64,000 nt of DNA from Fimenecus sp052298855. Lineage in GTDB: Bacteria > Bacillota > Clostridia > Oscillospirales > Acutalibacteraceae. The stretch's first letter is position 1. The number at the start of each line of letters is the position of its first letter. The notes beneath the pieces were generated by a model that was not told where the DNA came from, searched no databases, and saw only the letters and a program-made list of their open reading frames with translations. Below are positions 54,817-63,728 of the stretch, piece after piece. The DNA is taken from positions 1 to 64,000 of the forward strand of contig DAVZXP010000005.1 in assembly GCA_052298855.1 (NCBI GenBank), given 5' to 3'. Both the position numbers and the translations under genes were made by a program.

Positions 54817-56409
54817 TTACTTTACCCGTTTTTTCTTTTTATCCGCCATACCGAACAGAGTAACGGCGCCGCCACTGAGTATTGCCATTGTAAGCCACAA
54901 TGCAAGGCTGTTTGTACCGCCTGTCTTTGGAATATTTACATTTGTTACATTTTTGTTTGTCGCCGCTATTCCGTATTGGCTCAAATGAGTTGTTTCAAAT
55001 ACGATATATCCGTCCTCAACCGTTGCGGGAATCGTTTCTTTTATCTCACCGTTTGAGATATATACAACCTCGTATTTTTCATAGCCTTTCAAGTCTTCGG
55101 GCAAGGCAAGTCTGATTTTCATTTTGGTATTGCTGATTTTTACAACCGTATCGCCGTCCAATACATTGATGTCCGCAATGAATTTTACGTTTTTGTCCGC
55201 CAAATCCTTTTTAACTTCAACCTCACGAATATCCAATTTGTAATTCTTGTTTATTCCGTTCGGAAATTCGATAACTGCCTTTGTTTCGCCTGTGCTTTCA
55301 AGCTTATTTACCGTTTCGGAAGCGGGAGGCGTAATCGGTGTGGGCGGTTCGGGCTTTCCGGAATTTTCCGGCACGTCATTATTTTTAGTCCAAGAAGCGT
55401 AAAGGGTCACATTTTTATACCGCACATAACCGTTGTCTTCCGTAATCAAGGTGTCTTTATCAAATTTGCTATTGGTTTCTTCGTTGTTATCCCAAAATCT
55501 CCAATAAACATACTTGTAATTTTTTCCGCTGCCGTCTTTTTTGGTGTTCCAGCCGTTAAAGGTATAGCCCTCTCTTACGGGAACATAAGGCAAAAGCGAC
55601 ATTGATGCGCCCGAGTCTCTGCCGCCTACATAATCGTACTTTTTAGCCTTGTTGCCGTCGAGCGTTCCGCCGTTGGCATTTAAGGTCAATACTATGCCGT
55701 CATTGTCAAAGCTGTTTTTGGTATAGGTCGCAAGTACCCTTACGGCGTCGCTTTCCTTAAAGCAATCAGCCGATATTTCCGTTACATACTTGCCGTTCAA
55801 ATCCCAGCCGACAAAGGTATATCCCTCTCTTACAGGAACATATTGAGTTAAATCGACCGTCTGAAAATCGTTTGAGCTGCTTGTCAGAGTTAATTCATAT
55901 TTACCGTTTACTTTACCGCCGAGACCATCAAGCGTCAGGTAATATGTGCCCGTTCCCTTTAGTGCTTCCTCGGAGAAGGCTGCGTAAATCGTGAGACCGT
56001 TAGTGTATTCCACCTCGCCGTCGTTTACCCAAAAAGTACCCTCGGAATTGAAATCCGACAGTGGTATATCCTCTGCGGCCCTTGTTTCGCCATTCCAATC
56101 CGTTGCCCAATAAGCAAATTGAGTTCTGCCGTTAAACGGAAGAATGCCCGCAGTCAATTCGGATAAGCTTACCGTCGTGTCGCCGTCGGCAACATCAAAT
56201 CTTATTATTTTTGCATAATCGCCGTCGATTTTGCCGTCAGGACCGTTAAGTCCGCAGGTCATAAGCAGCGTGTACTTTCCGTCGTCCTTGATTGTAGCGG
56301 CATTGACCGTCATCACACTTGAAATTACGAACATTGCCACAAGCATCAGCAAAAGTACCGTTCTCAATTTTGAATTGACCTTTCTCCTTAATTTTTTTTG
56401 GTTATCCAT
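54817..56409 (-). CDS. InlB B-repeat surface protein with LPXTG-like anchor
   Basis: 530 aa. Signal peptide VLLLMLVAMFVISSVMTVNA with cleavage near residue 38. Two clear Listeria-Bacteroides (InlB B) repeats contain VPVREGYTFVGWDLNGKYV and VPVREGYTFNGWNTKKDGSG, and a more diverged one lies before them (FNGRTQFAYWATDWNG). A Pro-rich hinge PEPPTPITPPASE leads to a sandwich-like domain (about residues 370-485). The end is NIPKTGGTNS, a membrane segment and DKKKKRVK, a sortase-type anchor. AAAAAGGAGGAAATC precedes the ATG. It lies downstream of the LuxR-type regulator gene, with candidate binding sites between them. Confidence 0.88.
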   Translation of the reverse strand: MDNQKKLRRKVNSKLRTVLLLMLVAMFVISSVMTVNAATIKDDGKYTLLMTCGLNGPDGKIDGDYAKIIRFDVADGDTTVSLSELTAGILPFNGRTQFAYWATDWNGETRAAEDIPLSDFNSEGTFWVNDGEVEYTNGLTIYAAFSEEALKGTGTYYLTLDGLGGKVNGKYELTLTSSSNDFQTVDLTQYVPVREGYTFVGWDLNGKYVTEISADCFKESDAVRVLATYTKNSFDNDGIVLTLNANGGTLDGNKAKKYDYVGGRDSGASMSLLPYVPVREGYTFNGWNTKKDGSGKNYKYVYWRFWDNNEETNSKFDKDTLITEDNGYVRYKNVTLYASWTKNNDVPENSGKPEPPTPITPPASETVNKLESTGETKAVIEFPNGINKNYKLDIREVEVKKDLADKNVKFIADINVLDGDTVVKISNTKMKIRLALPEDLKGYEKYEVVYISNGEIKETIPATVEDGYIVFETTHLSQYGIAATNKNVTNVNIPKTGGTNSLALWLTMAILSGGAVTLFGMADKKKKRVK

Positions 56410-56506
56410 ATGATTTCCTCCTTTTTAAGCCTTTTTTCAAAGCTTTGTTTAATCATTAGACCGACAGCGGAATTTAATTTGTCTCCCCCATCCGTCTATA
56501 CAGTTA

Positions 56507-56583
56507 ATTATATTTACAAGTATAAATTTGTATATAAGGGAAGTCCGCCAAGTTGAAAAATGTGTGTGGCGGAAGTCCGCCAA
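56507..56583 (-). promoter_or_regulatory. promoter and paired upstream sites of the B-repeat gene
   Basis: TATAAT (56512-56507) with a weak TATACA (56534-56529) at 16 bp. Just upstream, GGAAGTCCGCCAA occurs twice, its AAGTCCGCCA part at 56541-56550 and 56573-56582, 32 bp apart (three helical turns). The distal copy is part of the palindrome TGGCGGAAGTCCGCCA (56567-56582). Layout suggests an activator-dependent promoter; the LuxR-type protein next door is a candidate. Confidence 0.45.
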
Positions 56584-56597
56584 TATGCAAAATCGGG

Positions 56598-56631
56598 CAA
56601 AAAAACACCTCTCGCAAAAAGTGAGAGGTGT
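56598..56631 (-). terminator. terminator after the LuxR-type gene
   Basis: ACACCTCTC (56605-56613) and GAGAGGTGT (56623-56631), followed on the minus strand by TTTTTTT. Confidence 0.85.
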
Positions 56632-56658
56632 CAAACGAAAATTATTAAATTATGTATA

Positions 56659-58101
56659 TTATCTGTTATTATTGAAAAGAGAAATCAGTCCGATTCGAGT
56701 TTTCGCACCCGTTTTTTCGTATATTGCGGACACATAACGCTCCAAAGTTCGTCTGGAAATGAACAGATTATCGGCAATCGTCTGCAAGCCGTCCTCGGTA
56801 TTAACCAACAAGCCGAAAACCTCTGCTTCTCTCGGCGTAAATGAGAATTTTTCCGAAAGCCTTTCAAGTCTTTCGCTGCTGCTTACAGCCTCTTTTTCAG
56901 CGGCGTCAAGCCTTTCAAAAAGCTCTCTGCGCTTTACGGTATAAATAAGTGCGGTAATGCTTGTAAGCACGAACAGCAACAGCTCGCCCGTTATAATTGC
57001 GATATTGTTCCCCGAATTGAGCAACGCAAGAGAGCCGCCCGAGATCGCCATTGCAACCAAGTTGTTTACGGCTCTGCCGAGTCCTGCCCAAAGCTGCGGA
57101 GTATTTGTGTATTGCGACAATTCCATAAATGAAGCGGTAAAGAAAACGGCAAAAAAGCCTGCGGATAAATAAAATACCGTCAAGCCTGCCGAAAACGGTC
57201 CTGCAAATTGCAATATTACCAAGCACGCCGTCGAAAGTATCGTAACGCAGTACATTATCACGCCCATATATTTCCTTTTAGCCACGTCGAACAAAAAGCC
57301 TGCCAAAAGTCCGCTGAGTGCAAGAAGAATTCGATGCCAATGTCCGATATTTGCCACACCGTTTGCATGATACAAGGTAACCGCATTGTCGAGCGTACCG
57401 AAAATACAGGTCATAAGCGCAACGAACAGGACAAGCACCACGCCGATTTTCAAGCCGCTGTTGTCCTTTTTGCTATTTTCGCCCTGCTCATTGCTCTCTA
57501 AAGCGGTCGAGTCCGCACAGACCTTTTCTGCTTTTACGAGCATAACCGACAGCAGCAACAAAAACACTGAAAGAACGCCTGCCTCCGACATATCAGCGTG
57601 AATCAAATTGTTATTTGCTATTTGGAGCAAAATCCCGAGCATATATGAAAGACCGACGAATCTTGCAAGAAATGCGTTGTTTTTCAGCAAGCACACAGCC
57701 TTATAAAACACGGCACTGCCGAATACTCCGAGAATTAAAAACAGCACAAGTCCCGTGCCGATTGTAAGAGTATATGTGATGCGAGAACACATTAAAAACA
57801 GGCAAACTACGGATATAATCGCCGAAATTACGGATATAACGGAAAGCAATTTTTCCTTAAATAAGCGACAGAAAAGAGGATACAAGGCAAATCCGACCAC
57901 GCTCACGCCGAGCGCATAGTTTTGAGCGTTTACCGACCGGTCGCCCGACACGGTACAGGAAATCACATTGACAAACAAAAACTCTGCACCCAAAAACGTA
58001 AAGGTAAACAGGCTCATCAACGCAACAGCCGTCATATAGGAAGCTCTGTTTTCCTTGTTAAAGACATCGCTTTTTTTGATTTTTTCAAAAATGCTATCCA
58101 T
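56659..58101 (-). CDS. membrane-bound LuxR-type regulator with MFS-like domain
   Basis: 480 aa. About 12 hydrophobic segments fill residues 22-400, arranged like a major facilitator. The C-terminal 65 residues form a LuxR/GerE helix-turn-helix: FTPREAEVFGLLVNTEDGLQ and ISRRTLERYVSAIYEKTGAK. A charged linker of about 30 residues (AAEKEAVSSSERLERLSEKF) joins them, possibly a coiled coil. This fusion of a transporter-like sensor to a DNA-binding domain is known from gut bacteria but little studied. No receiver domain is present, so signal sensing is likely by the membrane part. It is transcribed toward the B-repeat surface protein gene and separated from it by a terminator. Confidence 0.88.
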   Translation of the reverse strand: MDSIFEKIKKSDVFNKENRASYMTAVALMSLFTFTFLGAEFLFVNVISCTVSGDRSVNAQNYALGVSVVGFALYPLFCRLFKEKLLSVISVISAIISVVCLFLMCSRITYTLTIGTGLVLFLILGVFGSAVFYKAVCLLKNNAFLARFVGLSYMLGILLQIANNNLIHADMSEAGVLSVFLLLLSVMLVKAEKVCADSTALESNEQGENSKKDNSGLKIGVVLVLFVALMTCIFGTLDNAVTLYHANGVANIGHWHRILLALSGLLAGFLFDVAKRKYMGVIMYCVTILSTACLVILQFAGPFSAGLTVFYLSAGFFAVFFTASFMELSQYTNTPQLWAGLGRAVNNLVAMAISGGSLALLNSGNNIAIITGELLLFVLTSITALIYTVKRRELFERLDAAEKEAVSSSERLERLSEKFSFTPREAEVFGLLVNTEDGLQTIADNLFISRRTLERYVSAIYEKTGAKTRIGLISLFNNNR

Positions 58102-58259
58102 AATAATATCCTCGTGATTTTATCTGATAAATGCAGTTACTACCCTCAATGAAACACAAGCCTCTGTTTTATCCTTGTGAATTAAATACATAATAGCACA
58201 ATTATTGATAAATCACAAGATTTACAATTTTTGGCTGATATGATATTAAAACATTCGCA

Positions 58260-58470
58260 CACCCGTAGGGACAGGGCTTGCCCCTGTCCGCAAAAAATCA
58301 CATATTATATCACATTTACGGACAACCGCAAGGGTTGTCCCTACGGTTCAATATATTTTTCAATTTTGATAACAGCCGATAGTTTATATATATCCGACAG
58401 TCTGCTCGGCAGGAGCAAGCCCCTGCCCTACACCGTTGGATGTTAATTTCACATTCACAGACAACCGCAT
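58260..58470. repeat. composite of dispersed palindromic repeats, copy 3 (inverted)
   Basis: GGACAGGGCTTGCCCCTGTCC near 58268, ACAACCGCAAGGGTTGT near 58321, the shared spacer inverted (TTCAATTTTGATAACAGCC, 58354-58375), and GGCAGGAGCAAGCCCCTGCC near 58408. Order and content are those of copies 1 and 2 read on the other strand. Confidence 0.8.
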
Positions 58471-58486
58471 TTTCATTATTTTTTTA

Positions 58487-58660
58487 TGATATACCTCACT
58501 TCGTTCGGCGTGATATTTTTGCCTGTGGCAAAAGTGATATTGCGACTTCGTCGCAGTGATATTCTATTCGCCTCTTTAACTGCCGCAAGGCAATATCACT
58601 CGGCTGAAAGCCGTATATCACTGCGAAGCAATAGAACTCGCCGCAAGGCGAATAGAACTG
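58487..58660. repeat. multi-hairpin array with GTGATATT spacers
   Basis: Short hairpins (TTTTGCC/GGCAAAA, TGCGAC/GTCGCA, TTGCCTTGCGGCA type, CGGCT/AGCCG) are separated by GTGATATT or its complement AATATCAC, and the right half is closed by TTCTATTCGCC (58562-58572) with GGCGAATAGAA (58647-58657). No coding sequence. Probably a miniature dispersed element. Confidence 0.65.
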
Positions 58661-58727
58661 AAAAGACGATTATTAGCGTAATCATCAGGTAAACAAACAT
58701 AAATCAAATTCACTTGTACCACCTAAA

Positions 58728-58892
58728 CCGAAACAGGGTGGTAGCGAAACAAAGCCGTTGTGAGGGCGTTTACAACCGAACAGGCGACTTGAGCGTGACC
58801 TGTTTCGGAAAGGAGGAATGACGGCGTGAGTGAGGGATGGATTTTTCAATAAAAAAGCCGTCACGAACGATACAAAGTCCGTGACGACGTGG
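58728..58892 (-). ncRNA. shared tRNA-adjacent structured element, copy B (candidate RNA)
   Basis: The core 58728-58808 is closed by CCGAAACAGG and CCTGTTTCGG; the tenth pair is G-C here and A-T in copy A (38258-38412). Downstream hairpins are TGACGGC/GCCGTCA and GTCACG/CGTGAC. The element ends in GACGACGTGG, abutting a copy of the tRNA-Tyr 3' end. Left flanks of the two copies share nothing I can see, so the homologous unit is bounded. Confidence 0.6.
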
Positions 58893-58976
58893 TGGGAGCG
58901 GGTGGACCCGAGCTTCGCTCGGCGTTCGTTTGCTCCGCAAACCTCCGATTTTTAGACTTGTGGTTCTCATCCACCC
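58890..58976. repeat. tRNA-Tyr-tail module
   Basis: TGGTGGGAGCGGGTGGA (58890-58906) equals the complement of the tRNA-Tyr 3' end. CGAGCTTCGCTCG and TTTGCTCCGCAAA hairpins follow, then GGTTCTCATCCACCC (58962-58976), an inverted T arm with 13 of 15 bases matching tRNA-Tyr. Same order as the tRNA-Gln units at 38411-38717. Confidence 0.75.
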
Positions 58977-58985
58977 TTTTTTACA

Positions 58986-59022
58986 TAAAAAATAACCAAC
59001 CGCAAATGCGATTGGTTATTTT
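58986..59022 (-). terminator. tRNA-Tyr terminator
   Basis: AAAAATAACCAA and TTGGTTATTTTT hairpin with CCGCAAATGCGA inside; T-rich on the minus strand. Confidence 0.85.
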
Positions 59023-59107
59023 TGGTGGGAGCGGGTGGATTCGAACCACCGAAGTCGTCGACAACAGATTTACAGTCTGCCCCCTTTGGCCACTCGGGAA
59101 CACTCCC
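59023..59107 (-). tRNA. tRNA-Tyr(GTA)
   Basis: 85 nt with CCA. Acceptor GGGAGTG with CGCTCCC, a long variable arm, anticodon loop CTGTAAA (GTA), T arm GGTTCGAATCC. Second and last tRNA of the Thr-Tyr cluster. Confidence 0.97.
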
Positions 59108-59137
59108 ACATAAATATATTCTGTTTTCACAAAATAA

Positions 59138-59213
59138 TGGAGCTGGTGGACGGACTTGAACCCCCGACCTGCTGATTACAAATCAGCTGCTCTACCAACT
59201 GAGCTACACCAGC
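59138..59213 (-). tRNA. tRNA-Thr(TGT)
   Basis: 76 nt with CCA. Acceptor GCTGGTG with CACCAGC, anticodon loop TTTGTAA (TGT), T arm GGTTCAAGTCC. First gene after the promoter. Confidence 0.97.
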
Positions 59214-59230
59214 GTTTCGAACGCTTGAAT

Positions 59231-59259
59231 ATAATATCATATACATTCGGTTTCGTCAA
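59231..59259 (-). promoter_or_regulatory. tRNA-Thr-Tyr promoter
   Basis: Minus strand TTGACG (59259-59254), 17-bp spacer, TATTAT (59236-59231). Confidence 0.8.
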
Positions 59260-59372
59260 GACAAATTTTCACTTTTTTCAAAAAAAGTTTTTTCCTGTCG
59301 CTTTATTTGTTTCAATTTCCGTCTTTCTTTGACTTATTCCCCTCAAATGCTGTTCGGATATGAATAAAACAA

Positions 59373-59401
59373 TTGATTTTTAAGCTATATAGTATTATAA
59401 T
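59373..59401 (+). promoter_or_regulatory. promoter of the glycan gene cluster
   Basis: TTGATT (59373-59378), 17-bp spacer, TATAAT (59396-59401), about 60 bp before the first gene. Confidence 0.7.
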
Positions 59402-59461
59402 GTTGAAAAATGGATTATTGTGTTTTGACGCAACTAATGCTTGAGGAGTGTTTATATTTAG

Positions 59462-61354
59462 ATGAAAAGTAAAAAAAAGAGCTTGTGCATCATTTTAGCT
59501 GTTGCACTTGTTTTTTCTGTGTTTATTGAGCTGTGTTTATTTACGGTAAACCGTTCGGTCGGCTTTGAAAACGGCTCTGTTTCTCTTCTTCAAAAGGAGG
59601 GCTGTTCGCTTACCTCTGCGAACTATAATGTTGACGGCAACAGATACGGTCAAAACAACGTTGACCCGCAGCTTAATTTCTCCGGTGTCAACGAGAATGT
59701 TAAAACCGTTTACATTAAGTTCGGCTCGCACATCATAAAGGATACGCCCGTTCAAATCTACTATGCCGAAAAGGATATGGATTATACTCCCGACAATTCC
59801 AGACGTACAACGGTAACGTTCCCCTCAAAGTCGCTTATTATGGAAATTCCCGAGGGCGATTATGCTTCGCTGAGAATTGATATTGACGGAGATTTCGCAC
59901 TTGCGGATGTAATCGTATCGTCATCAAGCGCAAAAACAATCACTCGCTTTGACGGCGGCTTCAACGTCTTGCACGTTTTGATTTTCTTTGCGGTAATAAG
60001 CATTGCATTGTTTATTTTCGTCAAATGGTCAACAAGCGAAAAGAGCGTAAAATCGCTCACAACATTTGAATTTATTTTCCTTGTCGGCTGCTTTGTTTAT
60101 TATGCAATGTGGATAATCAAGCCGTTGAACTACGGTCCCGACGAGCATATGAGATACGAGGTTTCCCGTTTCTTCTTTGAAAACAACAGGCTGCCTATCG
60201 GAAAAGAGCTCGTAAACTCGGTTTGGGGCTTCTCCTATGCCCTGTTCCCGACAATGCTTTGCAGTGTGCTTGACTACATTCCGATGAAAATAGCGGCGCT
60301 GTTTACAACAAATCAGTTTTACATTCTTTTGGCTGCCCGTATGGTCAGCGTTTGCTGTGCTACGCTCACAGTTTACTTTACGGTCAAAGCGTCAAAGCAG
60401 GTTTTCAAAAATCCCACAAGATGGATAATGATTAGCCTTGTTGCGGCATTGCCGCAGTTTGCCTTCCTTGGAAGCTATGTCAACAACGACATCTGTGCTA
60501 TGCTCGGCATTTCTATCGTTTTGTACGCATGGACGCTTGCAATAAATAACAATTGGAATTTCAAAAATGCTTTCGTGTTATCGGTCGGTATGGCTATCTG
60601 CGCTATGTCGTACTATAACAGCTATGTTTGGGTTCTCGCAAGTATTTTCATATACTTCATAACCTATTTCTATCAGAACAAAAAGGATTACAAGGGCTTT
60701 GTAAGGCTGAGTGCATTTATCGTTGTTGTAACGCTTGTGCTTATGGGTTACCTTTTTGCAAGACACCTTTATCTCTACCACGACCTTTTAGGCTTCAAGG
60801 TTTCCCGTGAATATGCTGCGATATACGCAGATGAGGCATTCAAGCCCGAAAACAGAGGAAATCCCTCAAATCTCGGATATTCGCTTTGGCATATGCTTTT
60901 CGATATGGGCTGGCTTTCGTCAACGTACAGGAGCTTTATAGGCTTCTTCGGTCCGATGGCATATCCGCTTAATAATAATGTTTACAGATTCTACACACTG
61001 TTCTTTATAGTAGCGTTTATCGGCTTCGTTTACTTTGTATTTAAGCTTATTGCGAACGCAAAGCACCAAAAGCCGACTCTTGATTGGATAGTTTTCTATA
61101 TCTCGCTTGCATTTTGCGGAGTGATGGCGGTAGGCTTGAGCATATACAACAGCTACTTCTCGGACTATCAGCCGCAAGGAAGATACTGCTTCCCGCTTCT
61201 GCCTGCGCTTGCGATATTCGTGGCAAAGGGCTTTGAAACATTGATAAGCCTTATTAAGAGTGAGAGGGCGCAGTACGCTGCCGTTTCCTCAATATGTACA
61301 ATATTGTTTATGATTTCATTTTCATCTTATATAAACATTTTGTTAGTAAGCTGA
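59462..61354 (+). CDS. DUF2142 family membrane protein (glycosyltransferase-like)
   Basis: 630 aa. One N-terminal membrane segment, an extracytoplasmic beta-rich domain (about residues 30-160, GNRYGQNNVDPQLNFSGVNE), then about 10-11 more segments. PLNYGPDEHMRYEVSRFF is the DUF2142 signature, with an acidic pair resembling the first-loop motif of GT-C glycosyltransferases. Late loop SDYQPQGRYCFPLLPALAIF is also typical. It likely transfers a sugar from a lipid carrier, by family analogy. GAGGAGTG lies about 12 nt before the ATG. First gene of a plus-strand operon with wecE. Confidence 0.85.
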   Translation: MKSKKKSLCIILAVALVFSVFIELCLFTVNRSVGFENGSVSLLQKEGCSLTSANYNVDGNRYGQNNVDPQLNFSGVNENVKTVYIKFGSHIIKDTPVQIYYAEKDMDYTPDNSRRTTVTFPSKSLIMEIPEGDYASLRIDIDGDFALADVIVSSSSAKTITRFDGGFNVLHVLIFFAVISIALFIFVKWSTSEKSVKSLTTFEFIFLVGCFVYYAMWIIKPLNYGPDEHMRYEVSRFFFENNRLPIGKELVNSVWGFSYALFPTMLCSVLDYIPMKIAALFTTNQFYILLAARMVSVCCATLTVYFTVKASKQVFKNPTRWIMISLVAALPQFAFLGSYVNNDICAMLGISIVLYAWTLAINNNWNFKNAFVLSVGMAICAMSYYNSYVWVLASIFIYFITYFYQNKKDYKGFVRLSAFIVVVTLVLMGYLFARHLYLYHDLLGFKVSREYAAIYADEAFKPENRGNPSNLGYSLWHMLFDMGWLSSTYRSFIGFFGPMAYPLNNNVYRFYTLFFIVAFIGFVYFVFKLIANAKHQKPTLDWIVFYISLAFCGVMAVGLSIYNSYFSDYQPQGRYCFPLLPALAIFVAKGFETLISLIKSERAQYAAVSSICTILFMISFSSYINILLVS

Positions 61355-61370
61355 TAAAAGGAGTAAAAAT

Positions 61371-62504
61371 ATGATTAGTTTTAACGTTCCTCCCTATGTA
61401 GGTAACGAGCTTACCTATATTAAAGAAGCCGTAGACTCATATAAAATCTGCGGAGACGGTCAGTTCACAAAAAAGTGCAACGCTTGGCTTGAAGAAAAAT
61501 TCAACGCTCAGAAGGCACTTTTGACCACAAGCGGTTCAACCGCACTTGATATGGCATTATTGCTTTGCGATTTGAAGCCCGGCGACGAGGTTATCCTTCC
61601 GAGCTATACGTTTTCAAGTACGGCAAACGCACCCGTTCTTGCAGGTGCTAAGCTTGTTTTCGTTGATATTCGTCCCGACACGATGAATATTGATGAAAAG
61701 AAGATTGAATCCGCAATAACGAAAAAGACCAAGGTAATTATCGCTGTTCACTATGCAGGTGTTTCCTGTGAAATGGACACAATTCTTGATATTGCAAGAC
61801 GTCACAACCTTATGGTTATCGAGGATGCGGCTCAAGGTGTAATGAGCACCTATAAAGGCAAGGCTCTCGGCACAATGGGCGACTTCGGTTGCTATTCGTT
61901 CCACGAGACAAAGAACTACTCTATGGGCGAGGGCGGTGCGCTTGTTATTAACAACCCCGCTTATAATGAAAAGGCTGAAATTCTCCGTGAAAAAGGCACA
62001 AACAGAGCAAAATTCTTCCGTGGTCAGGTTGACAAATACACTTGGGTTGACTTCGGCGACAGCTATCTCCCGAGCGAATTGAACGCTGCTTATCTTTGGG
62101 CACAGCTTGAGGTTGCAGACGAGATAAACGAAAACAGACTTGCAACATGGAACGCTTATTATGAAGCTTTCAAGCCTTTGGAGGAAAAAGGATATATCGA
62201 GCTTCCGACAATTCCCGTCGGCTGTGTTCACAACGCTCATATGTTCTACATTAAGCTCAAAGACCTTGAAGCACGCACCGACTTTATCGAGGCTCTCAAG
62301 AAGGACGGCGTCAACTGTGTATTCCACTATATTCCGCTTCATTCTGCACCGGCAGGACACAAGTTCGGCAGATTTGACGGCGAGGATGAGTACACCACAA
62401 AGGAAAGCGAAAGACTTGTTCGTCTCCCCCTCTATTACAACCTTACCTTAGAGGACAGAGAGCACGTTATAGACAGCGTTAAAAAATACTTTGAAAACAT
62501 ATAA
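61371..62504 (+). CDS. wecE: dTDP-4-amino-4,6-dideoxygalactose transaminase (WecE/RffA type)
   Basis: 377 aa. PLP-dependent sugar aminotransferase of the DegT/DnrJ/EryC1 family. Matches E. coli WecE in EVILPSYTFSSTANAPVLAG, DAAQGVMSTYKGKALGTMGD, FHETKNYSMGEGGALVI (PLP lysine in HETKNY) and EKGTNRAKFFRGQVDKYTW. Makes dTDP-Fuc4N from the 4-keto-6-deoxy sugar. AAAGGAGTAAAAAT precedes the ATG. 16 nt after the DUF2142 gene. The rest of the Fuc4N pathway is not in this window. Confidence 0.92.
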   Translation: MISFNVPPYVGNELTYIKEAVDSYKICGDGQFTKKCNAWLEEKFNAQKALLTTSGSTALDMALLLCDLKPGDEVILPSYTFSSTANAPVLAGAKLVFVDIRPDTMNIDEKKIESAITKKTKVIIAVHYAGVSCEMDTILDIARRHNLMVIEDAAQGVMSTYKGKALGTMGDFGCYSFHETKNYSMGEGGALVINNPAYNEKAEILREKGTNRAKFFRGQVDKYTWVDFGDSYLPSELNAAYLWAQLEVADEINENRLATWNAYYEAFKPLEEKGYIELPTIPVGCVHNAHMFYIKLKDLEARTDFIEALKKDGVNCVFHYIPLHSAPAGHKFGRFDGEDEYTTKESERLVRLPLYYNLTLEDREHVIDSVKKYFENI

Positions 62505-62530
62505 GCGACAAGCTTGAAAGGATTTGCAAA

Positions 62531-63712
62531 ATGAAAAAATTGCTTATTTTGAACGGTAGCTTGAGTGAAGCAACACTTATAGAAGAAGCTAAAAAATTGG
62601 GCTATTACACCATAACAAGCGGAAACAATCCGTCCTTGCTCGGACATGCACTTGCGGACGAGTACATCCCCGCCGACTATTCGGACAAGGAGGCAATTCT
62701 CAAAATCGTAAAAGAGAACAGCATTGACTGCATTGTTTCCTGTGCCAACGACTTCGGCGTTATTACCTCCTGCTATGTTGCGGAGAAAATGGGTTGGCCC
62801 GGTCACGATACCTACGAAAACGCACTTATTATGCATCAGAAGGACTTGTTCAAGGACTTCATTCAGAAGCTCGGCTTGAGGACTCCCGTTTCTAAGGTTT
62901 TTGAGTCCTATGACGAAGCTGCGGAGTATGTTAAAACAGTTGAATATCCGATTATCGTTAAGGCTAACGATTTAACAGGCGGCAAGGGCATTTTGCGTGC
63001 AGACAACGAGGAAGAGGCTCTTTTCGCTATCAAGAACGCTATTGACCGTTCAAGAACAAGCAGATTTGTTATTGAGCCGTTTATTGTCGGCAATCAGCAG
63101 TCTATCGTTACATTTGTTAAGGACAAAAAGGTTATCGCTTCGGTTACCTGCGACTGCTTCTCGCCGATTAACCCCTACCTTATTCAGTCAGAACTTCTCT
63201 TTACCGATACAGACAAGGCTGTTGAAAATGAATTGCACGAGTCTATCGAGAAGATTTGCAACACTCTTGACTTGAAGGACGGCATTTTCACTCTCCAGTA
63301 TATCGTATCCGACGGAAAACCGTATATAATAGAAATGATGCGCCGCTGCTTGGGCAATCAGTTCCTTACCGTTGCTCACGCTGTTACAGGCTTCCCGTGG
63401 GAAGAAGCATTGGTTAAGGCTGAAATCGGCGAGGACCTTTCAAATCTCAAATGGGAAAAGCCCCTTGCGAAATATGCGGGTCATCACGGAATTATGGTCA
63501 GAAGAAACGGCAAAATCAAGGGCTACACCATTCCCGAGGAGCTTCAGAAGCACATTTTCAAGAAAATTGATATTCTCAAGCCCTACGAGGAAATTGATGA
63601 CTATATGAATCAGCGTGTTGCTTATATTTACTATAAATATGACGACAAGCAGGAAGCTCTTGACACAATCAAGCGCATGAATGACATTATAAAGGTTGAG
63701 TTTGCCGACTGA
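62531..63712 (+). CDS. ATP-grasp domain ligase
   Basis: 393 aa. N-terminal pre-ATP-grasp domain (KLLILNGSLSEATLIEEAKK), then the ATP-grasp core with YPIIVKANDLTGGKGILRA (phosphate-binding loop), FVIEPFIVGNQQSIVTFV and a metal-binding YIIEMMRRCLGNQF. Resembles carbamoyl-phosphate-synthase-like or PurK/CarB-type ligases that join a carboxylate to an amine. In a sugar-nucleotide cluster it may add an amino acid or acid to an amino sugar made by WecE; this is inference. Follows wecE by 26 nt. Confidence 0.82.
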   Translation: MKKLLILNGSLSEATLIEEAKKLGYYTITSGNNPSLLGHALADEYIPADYSDKEAILKIVKENSIDCIVSCANDFGVITSCYVAEKMGWPGHDTYENALIMHQKDLFKDFIQKLGLRTPVSKVFESYDEAAEYVKTVEYPIIVKANDLTGGKGILRADNEEEALFAIKNAIDRSRTSRFVIEPFIVGNQQSIVTFVKDKKVIASVTCDCFSPINPYLIQSELLFTDTDKAVENELHESIEKICNTLDLKDGIFTLQYIVSDGKPYIIEMMRRCLGNQFLTVAHAVTGFPWEEALVKAEIGEDLSNLKWEKPLAKYAGHHGIMVRRNGKIKGYTIPEELQKHIFKKIDILKPYEEIDDYMNQRVAYIYYKYDDKQEALDTIKRMNDIIKVEFAD

Positions 63713-63728
63713 TAAAGGAGTTTTACGC

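Noticed and set aside
61614..62360. A 248-codon minus-strand frame
   Set aside because: Antisense to wecE with no family signature.
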